NCBI GenBank assembly: GCA_963650135.1
Contig: CAVJLG010000043.1
Location: 1 to 64,000 of the forward strand
Direction: 5' to 3'
DNA: 64,000 bases
Source: HGM13006 sp963650135
GTDB taxonomy: Bacteria > Bacillota > Clostridia > Oscillospirales > Oscillospiraceae
Part shown: positions 48,803-56,434 of the stretch, in pieces
Layout of the letters: the number at the start of each line of letters is the position of its first letter
Numbering within the stretch: the first letter of the stretch is position 1
Notes under the pieces: model-generated
What the model was told of the DNA's origin: nothing
Seen by the model: only the letters and a program-made list of their open reading frames with translations
The model's database searches: none
Program-made: the position numbers and the translations under genes

Positions 48803-49644
48803 CCGATCCCAGACTGACTTTGGAGCAGCGCATTGAAGCGGAGCTCAAGAGCTATGACGGCACCATGGGGCTGTATATCGATGATTTGAAGGGCAATGTG
48901 ATTACCCGTTTTCCGGACGAGAAGTTTGAGACGGCCAGCACCATTAAGGTCTATATCCTGGCGGCGCTGTTTGACGCCATCGAGCAGGGAAAGGCCAGCC
49001 TCAAGGATATGCTCACCTGCGAAGAACGGTTTTGGATTGACGGCAGCGGCATTCTCGGCTCCTTGGAGGTGGGCACGACGCTTTCTGTCAAAAACGTGGC
49101 GACTCTGATGATTATCGTTAGCGATAATATTGCCACCAATATGCTGATTGATTACCTTGGTATCGACAATATCAATGCCTGCATTCAAAAGCTGGGCTGC
49201 AAGGACACGGTGCTTCATAATGTGCTGGACTTTGCAAAGTATCATCAGCTGGGCACCACCACGCCCCGGGATTATGCCTCAATGTTTGTTCGGATTCAGA
49301 ACCGCACCCTGGTAAGCCCGGAGGCGTCGGAGCAGATGTGGCAGATTCTCTCTCAGCAGCACTACAATTCCATGATTGTAAAGTCGCTGCCTCAGTTCTA
49401 TGTGGACCCGGATAACTATGACGAGCAGCTGTTTTGGTTTGCCTCCAAATCCGGCAGTATGAACGCTTGCCGCAACGACGGCGGTATTATCACCACCCCC
49501 TATGGCAGCTATGTGATTGTAATGCTCAATAAGGATTTTTCCGATAAGCAGTATTATCCGGATCACCCGGCTACGGCGTTCGGTTCCCGGGTCAGCCGTC
49601 TGATTTTTGACCAGTACCTGACCCTGGAGGGGCGGCTCAAGTAG
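48799..49644 (+). CDS. Serine hydrolase of class A beta-lactamase fold without the omega-loop Glu
   Basis: A 281-residue protein with the beta-lactamase/PBP triad of motifs: Ser47-Thr-Ile-Lys50 (SxxK), Ser108-Asp-Asn110 (SDN) and Lys217-Ser-Gly219 (KSG). The class A omega-loop ExxLN with deacylating Glu166 is not visible; the region before TTTPRDY reads LHNVLDFAKYHQLG. There is no signal peptide, whereas true beta-lactamases are exported. It is thus probably a cytoplasmic peptidase, amidase or esterase rather than a resistance enzyme. Translational coupling with the M19 dipeptidase supports a peptide-degrading role. Confidence 0.83.
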   Translation: MTDPRLTLEQRIEAELKSYDGTMGLYIDDLKGNVITRFPDEKFETASTIKVYILAALFDAIEQGKASLKDMLTCEERFWIDGSGILGSLEVGTTLSVKNVATLMIIVSDNIATNMLIDYLGIDNINACIQKLGCKDTVLHNVLDFAKYHQLGTTTPRDYASMFVRIQNRTLVSPEASEQMWQILSQQHYNSMIVKSLPQFYVDPDNYDEQLFWFASKSGSMNACRNDGGIITTPYGSYVIVMLNKDFSDKQYYPDHPATAFGSRVSRLIFDQYLTLEGRLK

Positions 49645-49693
49645 TATTTCCGGGATATGGAACCTGGGGCTAGGAATCCGGCCCGATTTATGC

Positions 49694-49699
49694 TATACT
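49694..49699 (+). promoter_or_regulatory. Probable -10 element for the 54-codon gene
   Basis: TATACT lies 35 bp before the ATG at 49734. I see no good -35 at the right spacing, so this is tentative. Confidence 0.4.
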
Positions 49700-49733
49700 C
49701 ATACTAATATGTGCGCAAATTGGAGGACAGTCC

Positions 49734-49898
49734 ATGAAAGATGAGAAAAAGAAGGAAAACGATCTTCCTACTTTGGAAATCAAGCCCAGCGAAGAATACC
49801 ATCCCCGGCCCATGTGGCAGCGGGTGGGGGCGTGGATTTTGATTGTTATGATCGTTCTGGCAACGGGAATCTTTGCCCTGTGGGGGAAAATTGTTTGA
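49734..49898 (+). CDS. Small single-pass membrane protein, 54 residues
   Basis: ATG 49734 is preceded by TGGAGGA and the frame ends at TGA 49896-49898. The protein has a charged cytoplasmic head (KDEKKKEND, then EIKPSEEYHPRP), an amphipathic turn and one C-terminal transmembrane segment (about 33-50, AWILIVMIVLATGIFALW). It overlaps the start of the YgjP-like gene (TTGA), so the two are translationally coupled. I do not recognise a family. It may anchor or regulate its neighbour. Confidence 0.75.
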   Translation: MKDEKKKENDLPTLEIKPSEEYHPRPMWQRVGAWILIVMIVLATGIFALWGKIV

Positions 49899-50581
49899 TT
49901 CCCTATCAGTTGGTCCGTTCCAGCCGAAAGACCATTTCCCTCCAGATTACCGATGAGGGAACCGTATTGGTTCGCGCACCGAAGCGCTGCCCCAGAAGCT
50001 ATATCGATCAGTTTGTTCAGTCAAAGGAAAACTGGATTCAGTCCCGGCTGGGGCAGGTACAAAGCGCGTTGGCTATGCGGCAGGATTTTCGACTGAAAAA
50101 CGGCGATATTCTGCTGTTTTGCGGCAGAGAATTCCGCGTTCAGCTGACGGAAGAGCGCCGCGGCAGCCTGGACCTGGAGCAAGGGACGATAACCTTGCCC
50201 GATGCGCCGGTGACGGAAATTGCCCCCATGGTGGAGCGGCTCTATCGCCGGGGCGGACTGGAATGGGTGACAGAGCGTCTGACTTACTGGGCGGATCAAA
50301 TGAACGTGACCTTTGGAAAGGTGAACCTGTCCTCGGCGGTTCGGCGTTGGGCCAGCTGCTCGGCCAATGGGAATATTCATGTCAGCTGGCTGCTTTTATT
50401 CGCGCCAGCAGACGCCATTGATTATGTATTGATCCATGAGCTGTGCCATCGGGTGGAATTTAATCACAGCCCGGCCTTTTGGCGATTGGTGGCGCAGTAT
50501 AAGCCGGATTATCCGGTGCAGAAAAATGTCCTTCGGCAGCTTCATGCACGGCTTTATGCCCAAGGCTGGAGTAAAAAATAA
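49895..50581 (+). CDS. YgjP-like metallopeptidase-fold hydrolase
   Basis: A 228-residue protein of the YgjP/DUF45 family. It has the zinc motif HELCHRVEFNH with His181, Glu182, His185 and His191 and the preceding SSAVRRWASCSANGNI box, the typical family order. The E. coli relative was reported to act on UTP, but the fold is that of SprT/minigluzincin metalloproteases, so the substrate is uncertain. The start is TTG 49895, overlapping the stop of the 54-codon gene, with GGGGGAAAA as ribosome site; longer readings run through that gene. Confidence 0.87.
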   Translation: MIPYQLVRSSRKTISLQITDEGTVLVRAPKRCPRSYIDQFVQSKENWIQSRLGQVQSALAMRQDFRLKNGDILLFCGREFRVQLTEERRGSLDLEQGTITLPDAPVTEIAPMVERLYRRGGLEWVTERLTYWADQMNVTFGKVNLSSAVRRWASCSANGNIHVSWLLLFAPADAIDYVLIHELCHRVEFNHSPAFWRLVAQYKPDYPVQKNVLRQLHARLYAQGWSKK

Positions 50582-50602
50582 GCAAAGAAAGATGGGAGAA
50601 CA

Positions 50603-51154
50603 TTGAACGAATATTTAGATCTAGTGGTGACGTTCTTTAAGATTGGCATCATGACCTTTGGCGGCGGCTATGCCATGCTCCCGATGATTCAGCGGGAAGT
50701 GGTGGAAAAGCGCGGCTGGGCCACTGAGGAGGAAATCCTCAACTATTACGCCATCGGGCAGTGTACCCCCGGCGTCATTGCAGTGAACACCGCAACCTTT
50801 ATTGGCGACAGCCGAAAGGGAATTTTGGGCGGCTTCTTGGCCACCTTGGGCGTGGTAATGCCCAGCATGATTATCATTTCGGTGATTGCGGCGCTGCTGA
50901 ATAGTTTTGCCGAAATCGAGGCAGTACAGCATGCATTGGCAGGCATTCGCGTGGCTGTGGTGGTGCTGGTGGGCTTCTCTGTTTGGAAGCTGATGAAGTC
51001 CGGGGTGAAAGGGGCATTTGGTTGGACCGTATTTGTGCTGACCTTCCTGGTGTCTGCAATTTTTGGGCTGTCTCCGGTGGTCATTGTAGTGGTCGCGGCA
51101 GTGGCAGGACTGATTGCAGGCTATGCTGCGGATCGTAAGGGGGAGAAGGCATAA
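50603..51154 (+). CDS. Chromate transporter family protein, half-size (first subunit)
   Basis: 183 residues, one CHR domain: the motif FGGGYAMLPMIQREVVE near residue 20, then TPGVIAVNTATFIG, and about six hydrophobic helices. Start TTG 50603 with GGGAGAAC upstream. Short CHR proteins work as pairs encoded side by side; the second half follows with a TAATG overlap. Chromate efflux is known for some, but the natural substrate in gut Clostridia is unclear. Confidence 0.92.
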   Translation: MNEYLDLVVTFFKIGIMTFGGGYAMLPMIQREVVEKRGWATEEEILNYYAIGQCTPGVIAVNTATFIGDSRKGILGGFLATLGVVMPSMIIISVIAALLNSFAEIEAVQHALAGIRVAVVVLVGFSVWKLMKSGVKGAFGWTVFVLTFLVSAIFGLSPVVIVVVAAVAGLIAGYAADRKGEKA

Positions 51155-51708
51155 TGGATTTGCTTCTGATGTGCTGGGAGTTCTTTAAAACGGGACTGCT
51201 CAGCGTTGGCGGCGGATTGGCGACCCTGCCGTTTCTTTACTCCATGGCGGATCGCTATCCCTGGTTTGACCGGGCGCAGCTTTCCGATATGATTGCCGTT
51301 TCCGAGTCCACCCCCGGCCCCATGGGCGTGAATATGGCCACCTATGCGGGCTTTACCACCCATGGCGTTCTTGGTGCGCTGTCGGCAACGCTGTTTTTGG
51401 TGCTGCCCAGCATTATTGTGATTCTGATTGTGGCGCGGTTCCTCCATCGGTTCCAAACCAGCAAGGCAGTACAGCGGGTGCTTTCTGGTCTGCGGCCTGC
51501 CTCTGTGGGACTGATTGCGGCGGCTGGCTTTGGTATCCTGAAAATTGCACTGAATTTCAGCGGCAATGTTGGGATTGCAGCGTGCATCAGCTGGAAGGCT
51601 CTGATTGTCATGGTGGTGATTGGGGTATTGTACCGTTTCAAGCAGAAATGGCACCCCATTATCTTCATTGCGCTGGGCGCGGTGGCCGGACTGGCATTGG
51701 GCCTATGA
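51154..51708 (+). CDS. Chromate transporter family protein, half-size (second subunit)
   Basis: 184 residues, a second CHR domain with the corresponding motifs VGGGLATLPFLYSMADRYPW and TPGPMGVNMATYAG, in opposite predicted topology to the first. Its start shares a base with the previous stop and its end overlaps ruvC by 4 bp, so the transporter pair is joined translationally to the ruv genes. Confidence 0.92.
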   Translation: MDLLLMCWEFFKTGLLSVGGGLATLPFLYSMADRYPWFDRAQLSDMIAVSESTPGPMGVNMATYAGFTTHGVLGALSATLFLVLPSIIVILIVARFLHRFQTSKAVQRVLSGLRPASVGLIAAAGFGILKIALNFSGNVGIAACISWKALIVMVVIGVLYRFKQKWHPIIFIALGAVAGLALGL

Positions 51709-52208
51709 GAAAGATTCTGGGCATTGATCCCGGCTTTGCCACCATCGGGTTTGGACTGATTGCGGCGGACCGGGGGAGTGTGCAAATGCTTCGCTATGGG
51801 GCAATCACCACTCCGGCGGGAATGGAGTTTCCCCAGCGGCTCCAGCTCATATATGACGACATGACGGAGCTATTAAACCTGCTGAAGCCCGATGCCGTCT
51901 CGATTGAAGAACTGTTTTTTAATACGAACATTACAACCGGCATTCAGGTGGCCCACGGACGCGGGGTGATCCTGCTTGCCTGTACGAAATATGGCGTTCC
52001 GATCTTTGAATATACCCCCCTCCAGGTGAAGCAGGCGGTTGCAGGCTATGGACGGGCGGAAAAGCGCCAGGTGATGGACATGACCAAGCGGCTCCTGCAC
52101 CTGGAAAAGACCCCGAGGCCGGACGATGCGGCGGATGGACTGGCTTTGGCTCTGTGCCATGCCAGATCCAGCACATCGCTGCTTTCCGGACTGGAACGCA
52201 ACTCCTAG
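51705..52208 (+). CDS. ruvC: Crossover junction endodeoxyribonuclease RuvC
   Basis: The Holliday-junction resolvase. 167 residues with LGIDPGFATIGFGLI (catalytic Asp8), the SIEELFFNTN box (Glu) and DDAADGLALALCH (two Asp), the four acidic residues that hold the metal ions. ATG 51705 overlaps the chromate-transporter stop; the earlier in-frame start at 51582 would lie in that gene. It leads ruvC-ruvA-ruvB. Confidence 0.97.
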   Translation: MRKILGIDPGFATIGFGLIAADRGSVQMLRYGAITTPAGMEFPQRLQLIYDDMTELLNLLKPDAVSIEELFFNTNITTGIQVAHGRGVILLACTKYGVPIFEYTPLQVKQAVAGYGRAEKRQVMDMTKRLLHLEKTPRPDDAADGLALALCHARSSTSLLSGLERNS

Positions 52209-52218
52209 GAGGAATGGA

Positions 52219-52821
52219 ATGTTTTATTATCTGCGCGGCGAGGTAGCGCTGATCGATCTGGGACTGGTGGTTCTGGATTGCGGCGGCGTGGGGTTTTCCG
52301 TGAATACCACCACCAATACCATTTCTCGGCTGAAGCTGGGGGAAGAGGCAAGACTCTTTACCCACTGCGCCATTCGGGAAGACGCCTTTGATATCTATGG
52401 GTTCTATACCCGGCAGGAGCTGGACACCTTTAAGCTGCTCATTGGCATCAACGGCGTTGGGCCCAAGGCGGCGTTGGCAATCCTGTCTTCGGTGAGCCCG
52501 GACGGCCTACAGATGGCTGTGGTGACCCAGAATGAAAAGCTGCTGACTGCGGCGCCTGGTGTCGGAAAGAAGATTGCCCAGCGAATTCTACTGGAGCTGA
52601 AGGATAAGATGGGGGCCATTACCGAGTTGGATTTGCGGGACGGCGATCCCGTTACCATTGCCCCCATTGGACCCGGCAGCAAGGCCGCAGAGGCGGTGCA
52701 GGCGCTCCAGGCCCTGGGCTATGACCAGACCACCATCAACAGTGTGATGAAGGGCATTGATACGGAGCATTTGGAGGTTCAGGATATTATCAAGCAGGCA
52801 TTGCGTGCCACAATGCAGTAA
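52219..52821 (+). CDS. ruvA: Holliday junction branch migration protein RuvA
   Basis: 200 residues: OB domain (MFYYLRGEVALIDLGLVVLDCGGVG, shortened here), two helix-hairpin-helix motifs (LIGINGVGPKAALAIL and AAPGVGKKIAQRIL), and a flexible linker to domain III (AAEAVQALQALGYD) that binds RuvB. ATG 52219 with TAGGAGGAATGG. Tetramers hold the junction while RuvB moves it. Confidence 0.97.
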   Translation: MFYYLRGEVALIDLGLVVLDCGGVGFSVNTTTNTISRLKLGEEARLFTHCAIREDAFDIYGFYTRQELDTFKLLIGINGVGPKAALAILSSVSPDGLQMAVVTQNEKLLTAAPGVGKKIAQRILLELKDKMGAITELDLRDGDPVTIAPIGPGSKAAEAVQALQALGYDQTTINSVMKGIDTEHLEVQDIIKQALRATMQ

Positions 52822-52833
52822 GGAGGGGAGCAT

Positions 52834-53880
52834 ATGAGCATCGATTTTTCTGAAGAGAAGGAGGCCCCTCTTATTACCACCGGGCGCACGCCCCTGGACA
52901 CCGGCGAAAACAATCTTCGCCCCCAAACCCTGCGGGATTACACCGGTCAGGAAAAGGCAAAGGGCAACCTAAAGGTCTATATCGAAGCGGCACAGCGCCG
53001 TGGAGAGCCGCTGGATCATGTACTGCTCTATGGTCCGCCTGGACTGGGCAAAACCACCCTGGCCGGGGTGATCGCCAACGAAATGGGCGTTAACCTCCGC
53101 GTGACCTCCGGACCTGCCATTGAAAAAACCGGCGACTTGGCAGCACTGCTGACCAATCTTTCCGAAGGGGACATTCTGTTTATCGACGAGATTCACCGGC
53201 TCAACCGCGTGGTGGAAGAGCTGCTATACCCGGCCATGGAGGACTATGCCATTGATATCATCATTGGCAAGGGACCGTCGGCAAACTCCATTCGGCTGGA
53301 TTTACCGAAATTTACGCTGATCGGCGCGACCACCCGGGCGGGGCAGCTATCGTCCCCCTTGCGTGATCGATTTGGCGTCAGCCTGCGGTTGGAGCTCTAT
53401 CAGCCCCAGGAGCTCCAGAAAATCGTACTCCGGAGCGCGGCGCTGCTGGGCACCGAGATCGATCCCCAGGGTGCGCTGGAGATTGCCTCCCGCAGCCGTG
53501 GCACCCCGCGGCTTGCCAACCGGATGCTGCGCCGGGTTCGTGACTTCGCACTGGTTTACCACGACGGCGTGATTGACCGGGAGGCGGCAAACGATGCACT
53601 GAACCGGCTGGAAGTGGACCATCTGGGACTGGATGAAACAGATCGCCGGATGCTTCGGTCCATTATTGTCAATTACGGCGGCGGTCCGGTGGGGCTTGAG
53701 ACATTGGCGGCCACCATCGGCGAGGAAGCGGTGACCCTGGAGGATGTGTATGAGCCCTATCTCATGCAGATTGGCTTTCTGACCCGGACGCCCCGGGGAC
53801 GCTGCGTCACACAACTGGCATATGACCATCTTGGAATTGCCCATTCGACATCTGAGGACGGTCAGTTAAGTATAGAATAA
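52834..53880 (+). CDS. ruvB: Holliday junction branch migration ATPase RuvB
   Basis: 348 residues. AAA+ motor: LRPQTLRDYTGQE at the start, Walker A GPPGLGKTT (67-75), Walker B LFIDEIHRL, sensor GATTRAGQLSSPLRDRFG (arginine finger region) and a winged-helix C-terminal domain (TPRGRCVT). It forms hexamers that pump DNA through the RuvA-bound junction. Only 12 bp from ruvA; last of the ruv genes; glmM follows after 15 bp. Confidence 0.97.
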   Translation: MSIDFSEEKEAPLITTGRTPLDTGENNLRPQTLRDYTGQEKAKGNLKVYIEAAQRRGEPLDHVLLYGPPGLGKTTLAGVIANEMGVNLRVTSGPAIEKTGDLAALLTNLSEGDILFIDEIHRLNRVVEELLYPAMEDYAIDIIIGKGPSANSIRLDLPKFTLIGATTRAGQLSSPLRDRFGVSLRLELYQPQELQKIVLRSAALLGTEIDPQGALEIASRSRGTPRLANRMLRRVRDFALVYHDGVIDREAANDALNRLEVDHLGLDETDRRMLRSIIVNYGGGPVGLETLAATIGEEAVTLEDVYEPYLMQIGFLTRTPRGRCVTQLAYDHLGIAHSTSEDGQLSIE

Positions 53881-53895
53881 GAAGGAGTGTACATT

Positions 53896-55248
53896 ATGGG
53901 AAAACTATTTGGAACAGACGGCATTCGTGGCATTGCCAATGAGCAGCTGGACGCAACGCTGGCCTACCGCGTGGGTCAGGCGGCGGCTTTGGTGCTGGGC
54001 AAGGACCGGACGGATAAGCCTATGGTGGTAATCGGCAAGGATACCCGGATTTCCTCTGACATGCTGGAGGGCGCAATTATTGCCGGACTGACTGCCTGCG
54101 GTGCAAACGTCCATACCCTGGGCGTGATTTCCACCCCTGCAGTGGCTCTGACCACCATTATGAGCAAGGCGGCAGCCGGTGTGGTGATTTCTGCATCCCA
54201 CAATCCCTATGAGTATAACGGCATTAAGTTCTTTGGCCCCGACGGCGCAAAGCTGCCGGACGAGCTGGAGAATGCCATTGAGGAATATATTCTGTCTGAC
54301 GAGCCGCTGCCCCTGAAAAAGGGCGGAGAGATTGGTGTGACCTATGATGACCGGCACTCCATGGACCTGTATATTCGCTATCTGGTTGCTACAGTAAAGG
54401 GGGAGCCCCATGACCTGCGGGTGCTGGTGGACTGCGCCAACGGCGCTGCATCGGTGACGGCTCAGCGGCTGTTTAACCGGTTTGATATGGATGTGAACTA
54501 TATCAATGACCGCCCCAACGGCGTCAATATCAACGTGGACTGCGGTTCTACCCATCTTGCCGAGCTGGGTAGACGGGTGCGCGAGGGCTGCTATGACGTG
54601 GGCATTGCCTTCGACGGCGATGCGGATCGCTGCCTGGCGGTGGATGAAAAGGGCAACGAGGTAGACGGTGACAAGATTATGGCGCTGATTGCCCGGGCCA
54701 TGCATGAGTCCGGTGATCTCCGGGGCAACGGCTTTGTGGCAACGGTCATGAGCAACATCGGCCTCCACAATTATGCCAAGGAGCACGGCTATAAGGTTCT
54801 CTGCGCCGATGTGGGCGATAAGAACGTGAAGGAGCTGATGGTGAAGGAGGATATGTCGCTGGGCGGCGAGCAGTCCGGTCATATTATCTTCCGGGACCAT
54901 ATGCCCACAGGCGACGGCCAGCTGACAGCGCTGCATTTCCTGAGCATTATCAGCAAGTACGGCACGCCGGTAAGCTCGCTGGTGGGGGAGATTAAGCGCT
55001 ATCCCCAGGTGCTCATCAATGTGCCCGGCCCCTATGCAGCCCAGGATAAGGCGGCGCTCATTGCATCCGATACGGTTCAGGCTGCGGTTCGCCAGGAGGA
55101 AGAAAAGCTGGGAGAGAACGGCAGAATTCTGGTCCGTCCCTCCGGCACCGAAGCGCTGCTCCGGGTGATGGTGGAGGCCAAAGAAGAGACGGTTGCCCAG
55201 GAAGTGGCCCAGCGTCTTGCCACTGTCATAGAAAACGCACAAAAATAA
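53896..55248 (+). CDS. glmM: Phosphoglucosamine mutase
   Basis: It converts glucosamine-6-phosphate to glucosamine-1-phosphate for UDP-GlcNAc and peptidoglycan. 450 residues, the GlmM length. It has KLFGTDGIRG at the N-terminus, catalytic Ser101 in ISASHNPYEYNG, metal loop FDGDADR, sugar loop GGEQSGHI and phosphate loop VRPSGTE. ATG 53896 (GAAGGAG at 9 bp) is chosen over the GTG three codons earlier. The usual neighbours glmS and ybbR/cdaA are not here. Confidence 0.96.
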   Translation: MGKLFGTDGIRGIANEQLDATLAYRVGQAAALVLGKDRTDKPMVVIGKDTRISSDMLEGAIIAGLTACGANVHTLGVISTPAVALTTIMSKAAAGVVISASHNPYEYNGIKFFGPDGAKLPDELENAIEEYILSDEPLPLKKGGEIGVTYDDRHSMDLYIRYLVATVKGEPHDLRVLVDCANGAASVTAQRLFNRFDMDVNYINDRPNGVNINVDCGSTHLAELGRRVREGCYDVGIAFDGDADRCLAVDEKGNEVDGDKIMALIARAMHESGDLRGNGFVATVMSNIGLHNYAKEHGYKVLCADVGDKNVKELMVKEDMSLGGEQSGHIIFRDHMPTGDGQLTALHFLSIISKYGTPVSSLVGEIKRYPQVLINVPGPYAAQDKAALIASDTVQAAVRQEEEKLGENGRILVRPSGTEALLRVMVEAKEETVAQEVAQRLATVIENAQK

Positions 55249-55278
55249 CCGAGGATTTAAAATAAATTTTAGAAACTA

Positions 55279-55306
55279 TTGACATTCCTTCGGTTTGTGG
55301 TATAAT
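55279..55306 (+). promoter_or_regulatory. Strong sigma-A promoter of the zinc-ribbon gene and its leader
   Basis: Perfect TTGACA (55279-55284) and TATAAT (55301-55306) with a 16-bp spacer. The start site is expected near 55313, giving a leader of about 260 nt before the next start codon at 55574. Confidence 0.9.
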
Positions 55307-55312
55307 ACATCC

Positions 55313-55573
55313 TAGTGTGGTACAGATTCTATCTGTATGCTTCAGAACCAATCCCAGTTATTCCGTAGTCAAGCCCCACTCTTTTGATTTGCTTTGCGAA
55401 CTTTAGATTAGCTTGCGTTTGGATTCCGGCTTCGGCTGGACTGTGTCGGTATTCTGATGCCGAGAAGGCGAGTACGGCTCAAACGCCGCTTGCATATACA
55501 ATCCCTTGCAGCTCAAGGCATTTTTCTGGGTCGCAAAGGGCAAATCTATCTGTTCAAAGAGAGGGAAAATACT
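55313..55573 (+). ncRNA. Long structured 5' leader (candidate cis-regulatory RNA)
   Basis: Five clear stem-loops follow one another in the untranslated leader: TACAGA/TCTGTA (55321-55337); CCGGC-TTCG-GCTGG (55426-55439, one G-U); TCGGTA/TGCCGA (55446-55463); CGGC/GCCG (55475-55488); and CCTTG/CAAGG (55504-55518) followed by CATTTTTC, which resembles a weak intrinsic terminator. It fills most of the 325-bp gap between glmM and the zinc-ribbon gene. It matches no riboswitch or known RNA class I can name, and could be an attenuator or a stable small RNA. Two open frames in it (from 55384 and 55457) have no ribosome site and run into or across the real gene. Confidence 0.45.
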
Positions 55574-55849
55574 ATGTACGAAGACAAGATTTTGGTCTGC
55601 AAAGAGTGCGGCGCAGAGTTCACCTTTACCGCTGGCGAGCAGGAGTTCTATGCTGAGAGAGGCTTCCAGAACGAGCCCCAGCGCTGCAAGGCTTGCCGCG
55701 ATGCCCGCAAGAACGCTCAGCGTGGCCCCCGTCAGTATTACACCGCAGTGTGCGCTGCATGCGGCAGAGAGGCTAGAGTTCCTTTTGAGCCCAAGTCTGA
55801 TCGCCCTGTTTACTGCTCTGATTGCTTTGCAAAGATGAGAGAGGGCTAA
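55574..55849 (+). CDS. CxxC-type zinc-ribbon protein, 91 residues
   Basis: ATG 55574 follows AGAGGGAAAA. The protein has two CxxC pairs in the first half (CKEC near 9 and CKAC near 41) and two in the second half (CAAC near 63 and CSDC near 82), with an acidic-aromatic segment FTAGEQEFYAERGF between the first two. This is the layout of the zinc-ribbon/'CxxC-x17-CxxC' family, common and abundant in Clostridia but of unknown function; nucleic-acid binding is a reasonable guess. Its C-biased codons, consensus promoter and terminator point to high expression. The long structured leader suggests control after transcription start. Confidence 0.88.
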   Translation: MYEDKILVCKECGAEFTFTAGEQEFYAERGFQNEPQRCKACRDARKNAQRGPRQYYTAVCAACGREARVPFEPKSDRPVYCSDCFAKMREG

Positions 55850-55861
55850 TCTAAGCCAATC

Positions 55862-55895
55862 ATCAGCCGGCCTTTCGAGGTCGGCTGATATTTTT
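55862..55895 (+). terminator. Rho-independent terminator of the zinc-ribbon gene
   Basis: ATCAGCCG-x-CCT, loop TTCG, AGG-x-CGGCTGAT: a 12-position stem (one G-U) capped by UUCG and followed by ATTTTT. Confidence 0.92.
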
Positions 55896-55909
55896 CTCTG
55901 GAGGAACCG

Positions 55910-56434
55910 ATGCATCTATATTTATTGAAAAATGATGCGCCCCAGTCCCAGGCTGCACATGAATTGCTGGCCCAGGTTCTGCGGGAACAATATCATACTG
56001 AGAATCCAAAGATTATTATCGGCCCCCATGGGAAGCCGTATTTGGAAAACGGGCCCCATTTTAATATCTCTCACACCCGCGGCGCAGTGGCGTTGGCCAT
56101 TGGGGAAAACAACATGGGGCTGGACATTGAGGCGGTACGCAGCTTCCATCAACGGGTGCCGGAGCGGATTATGTCCCGGTCGGAATATGCCTGGTTTTGT
56201 CGCCGCGGAGAACTGAAGCACGACTTTTTCTCCCTCTGGACCTTGAAGGAGAGCTATTATAAATACCTGGGCACCGGCCTGCGGGGATTTCCAAACGGTA
56301 CGGAGTTCTGTTTTGACGGAGGGCAGTGGCATTTGACAGGGGAGGAACTGTCTTTTCAGGTGATGGAAGAAAAAAATCTGCTCATGACCGTGTGCAGTCA
56401 TGAGCAGGAAGCAATTATTCTCCATAGGATTTGA
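55910..56434 (+). CDS. 4'-phosphopantetheinyl transferase (Sfp/AcpT superfamily)
   Basis: It transfers the phosphopantetheine arm from CoA to a carrier protein. 174 residues, shorter than Sfp (224). It has HGKPYLENGPHFNISHTRG, MGLDIEAVR (magnesium-binding Asp and Glu) and FSLWTLKESYYKYLGTGL, the diagnostic WxxKEx2xK box. No carrier protein, PKS or NRPS gene lies near. It may serve the fatty-acid ACP if AcpS is absent. ATG 55910 after GGAGGAACC. Its last 20 bp overlap the convergent GH25 gene. Confidence 0.9.
   Translation: MHLYLLKNDAPQSQAAHELLAQVLREQYHTENPKIIIGPHGKPYLENGPHFNISHTRGAVALAIGENNMGLDIEAVRSFHQRVPERIMSRSEYAWFCRRGELKHDFFSLWTLKESYYKYLGTGLRGFPNGTEFCFDGGQWHLTGEELSFQVMEEKNLLMTVCSHEQEAIILHRI

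Noticed and set aside
48799..49644. Antibiotic-resistance beta-lactamase
   Set aside because: No signal peptide, no omega-loop Glu, and coupling to a dipeptidase gene all argue against it.
55384..55656. Open frame of 90 codons across the zinc-ribbon gene start
   Set aside because: No ribosome site; it runs out of frame into the clear CxxC gene. The region before 55574 behaves as a structured leader.
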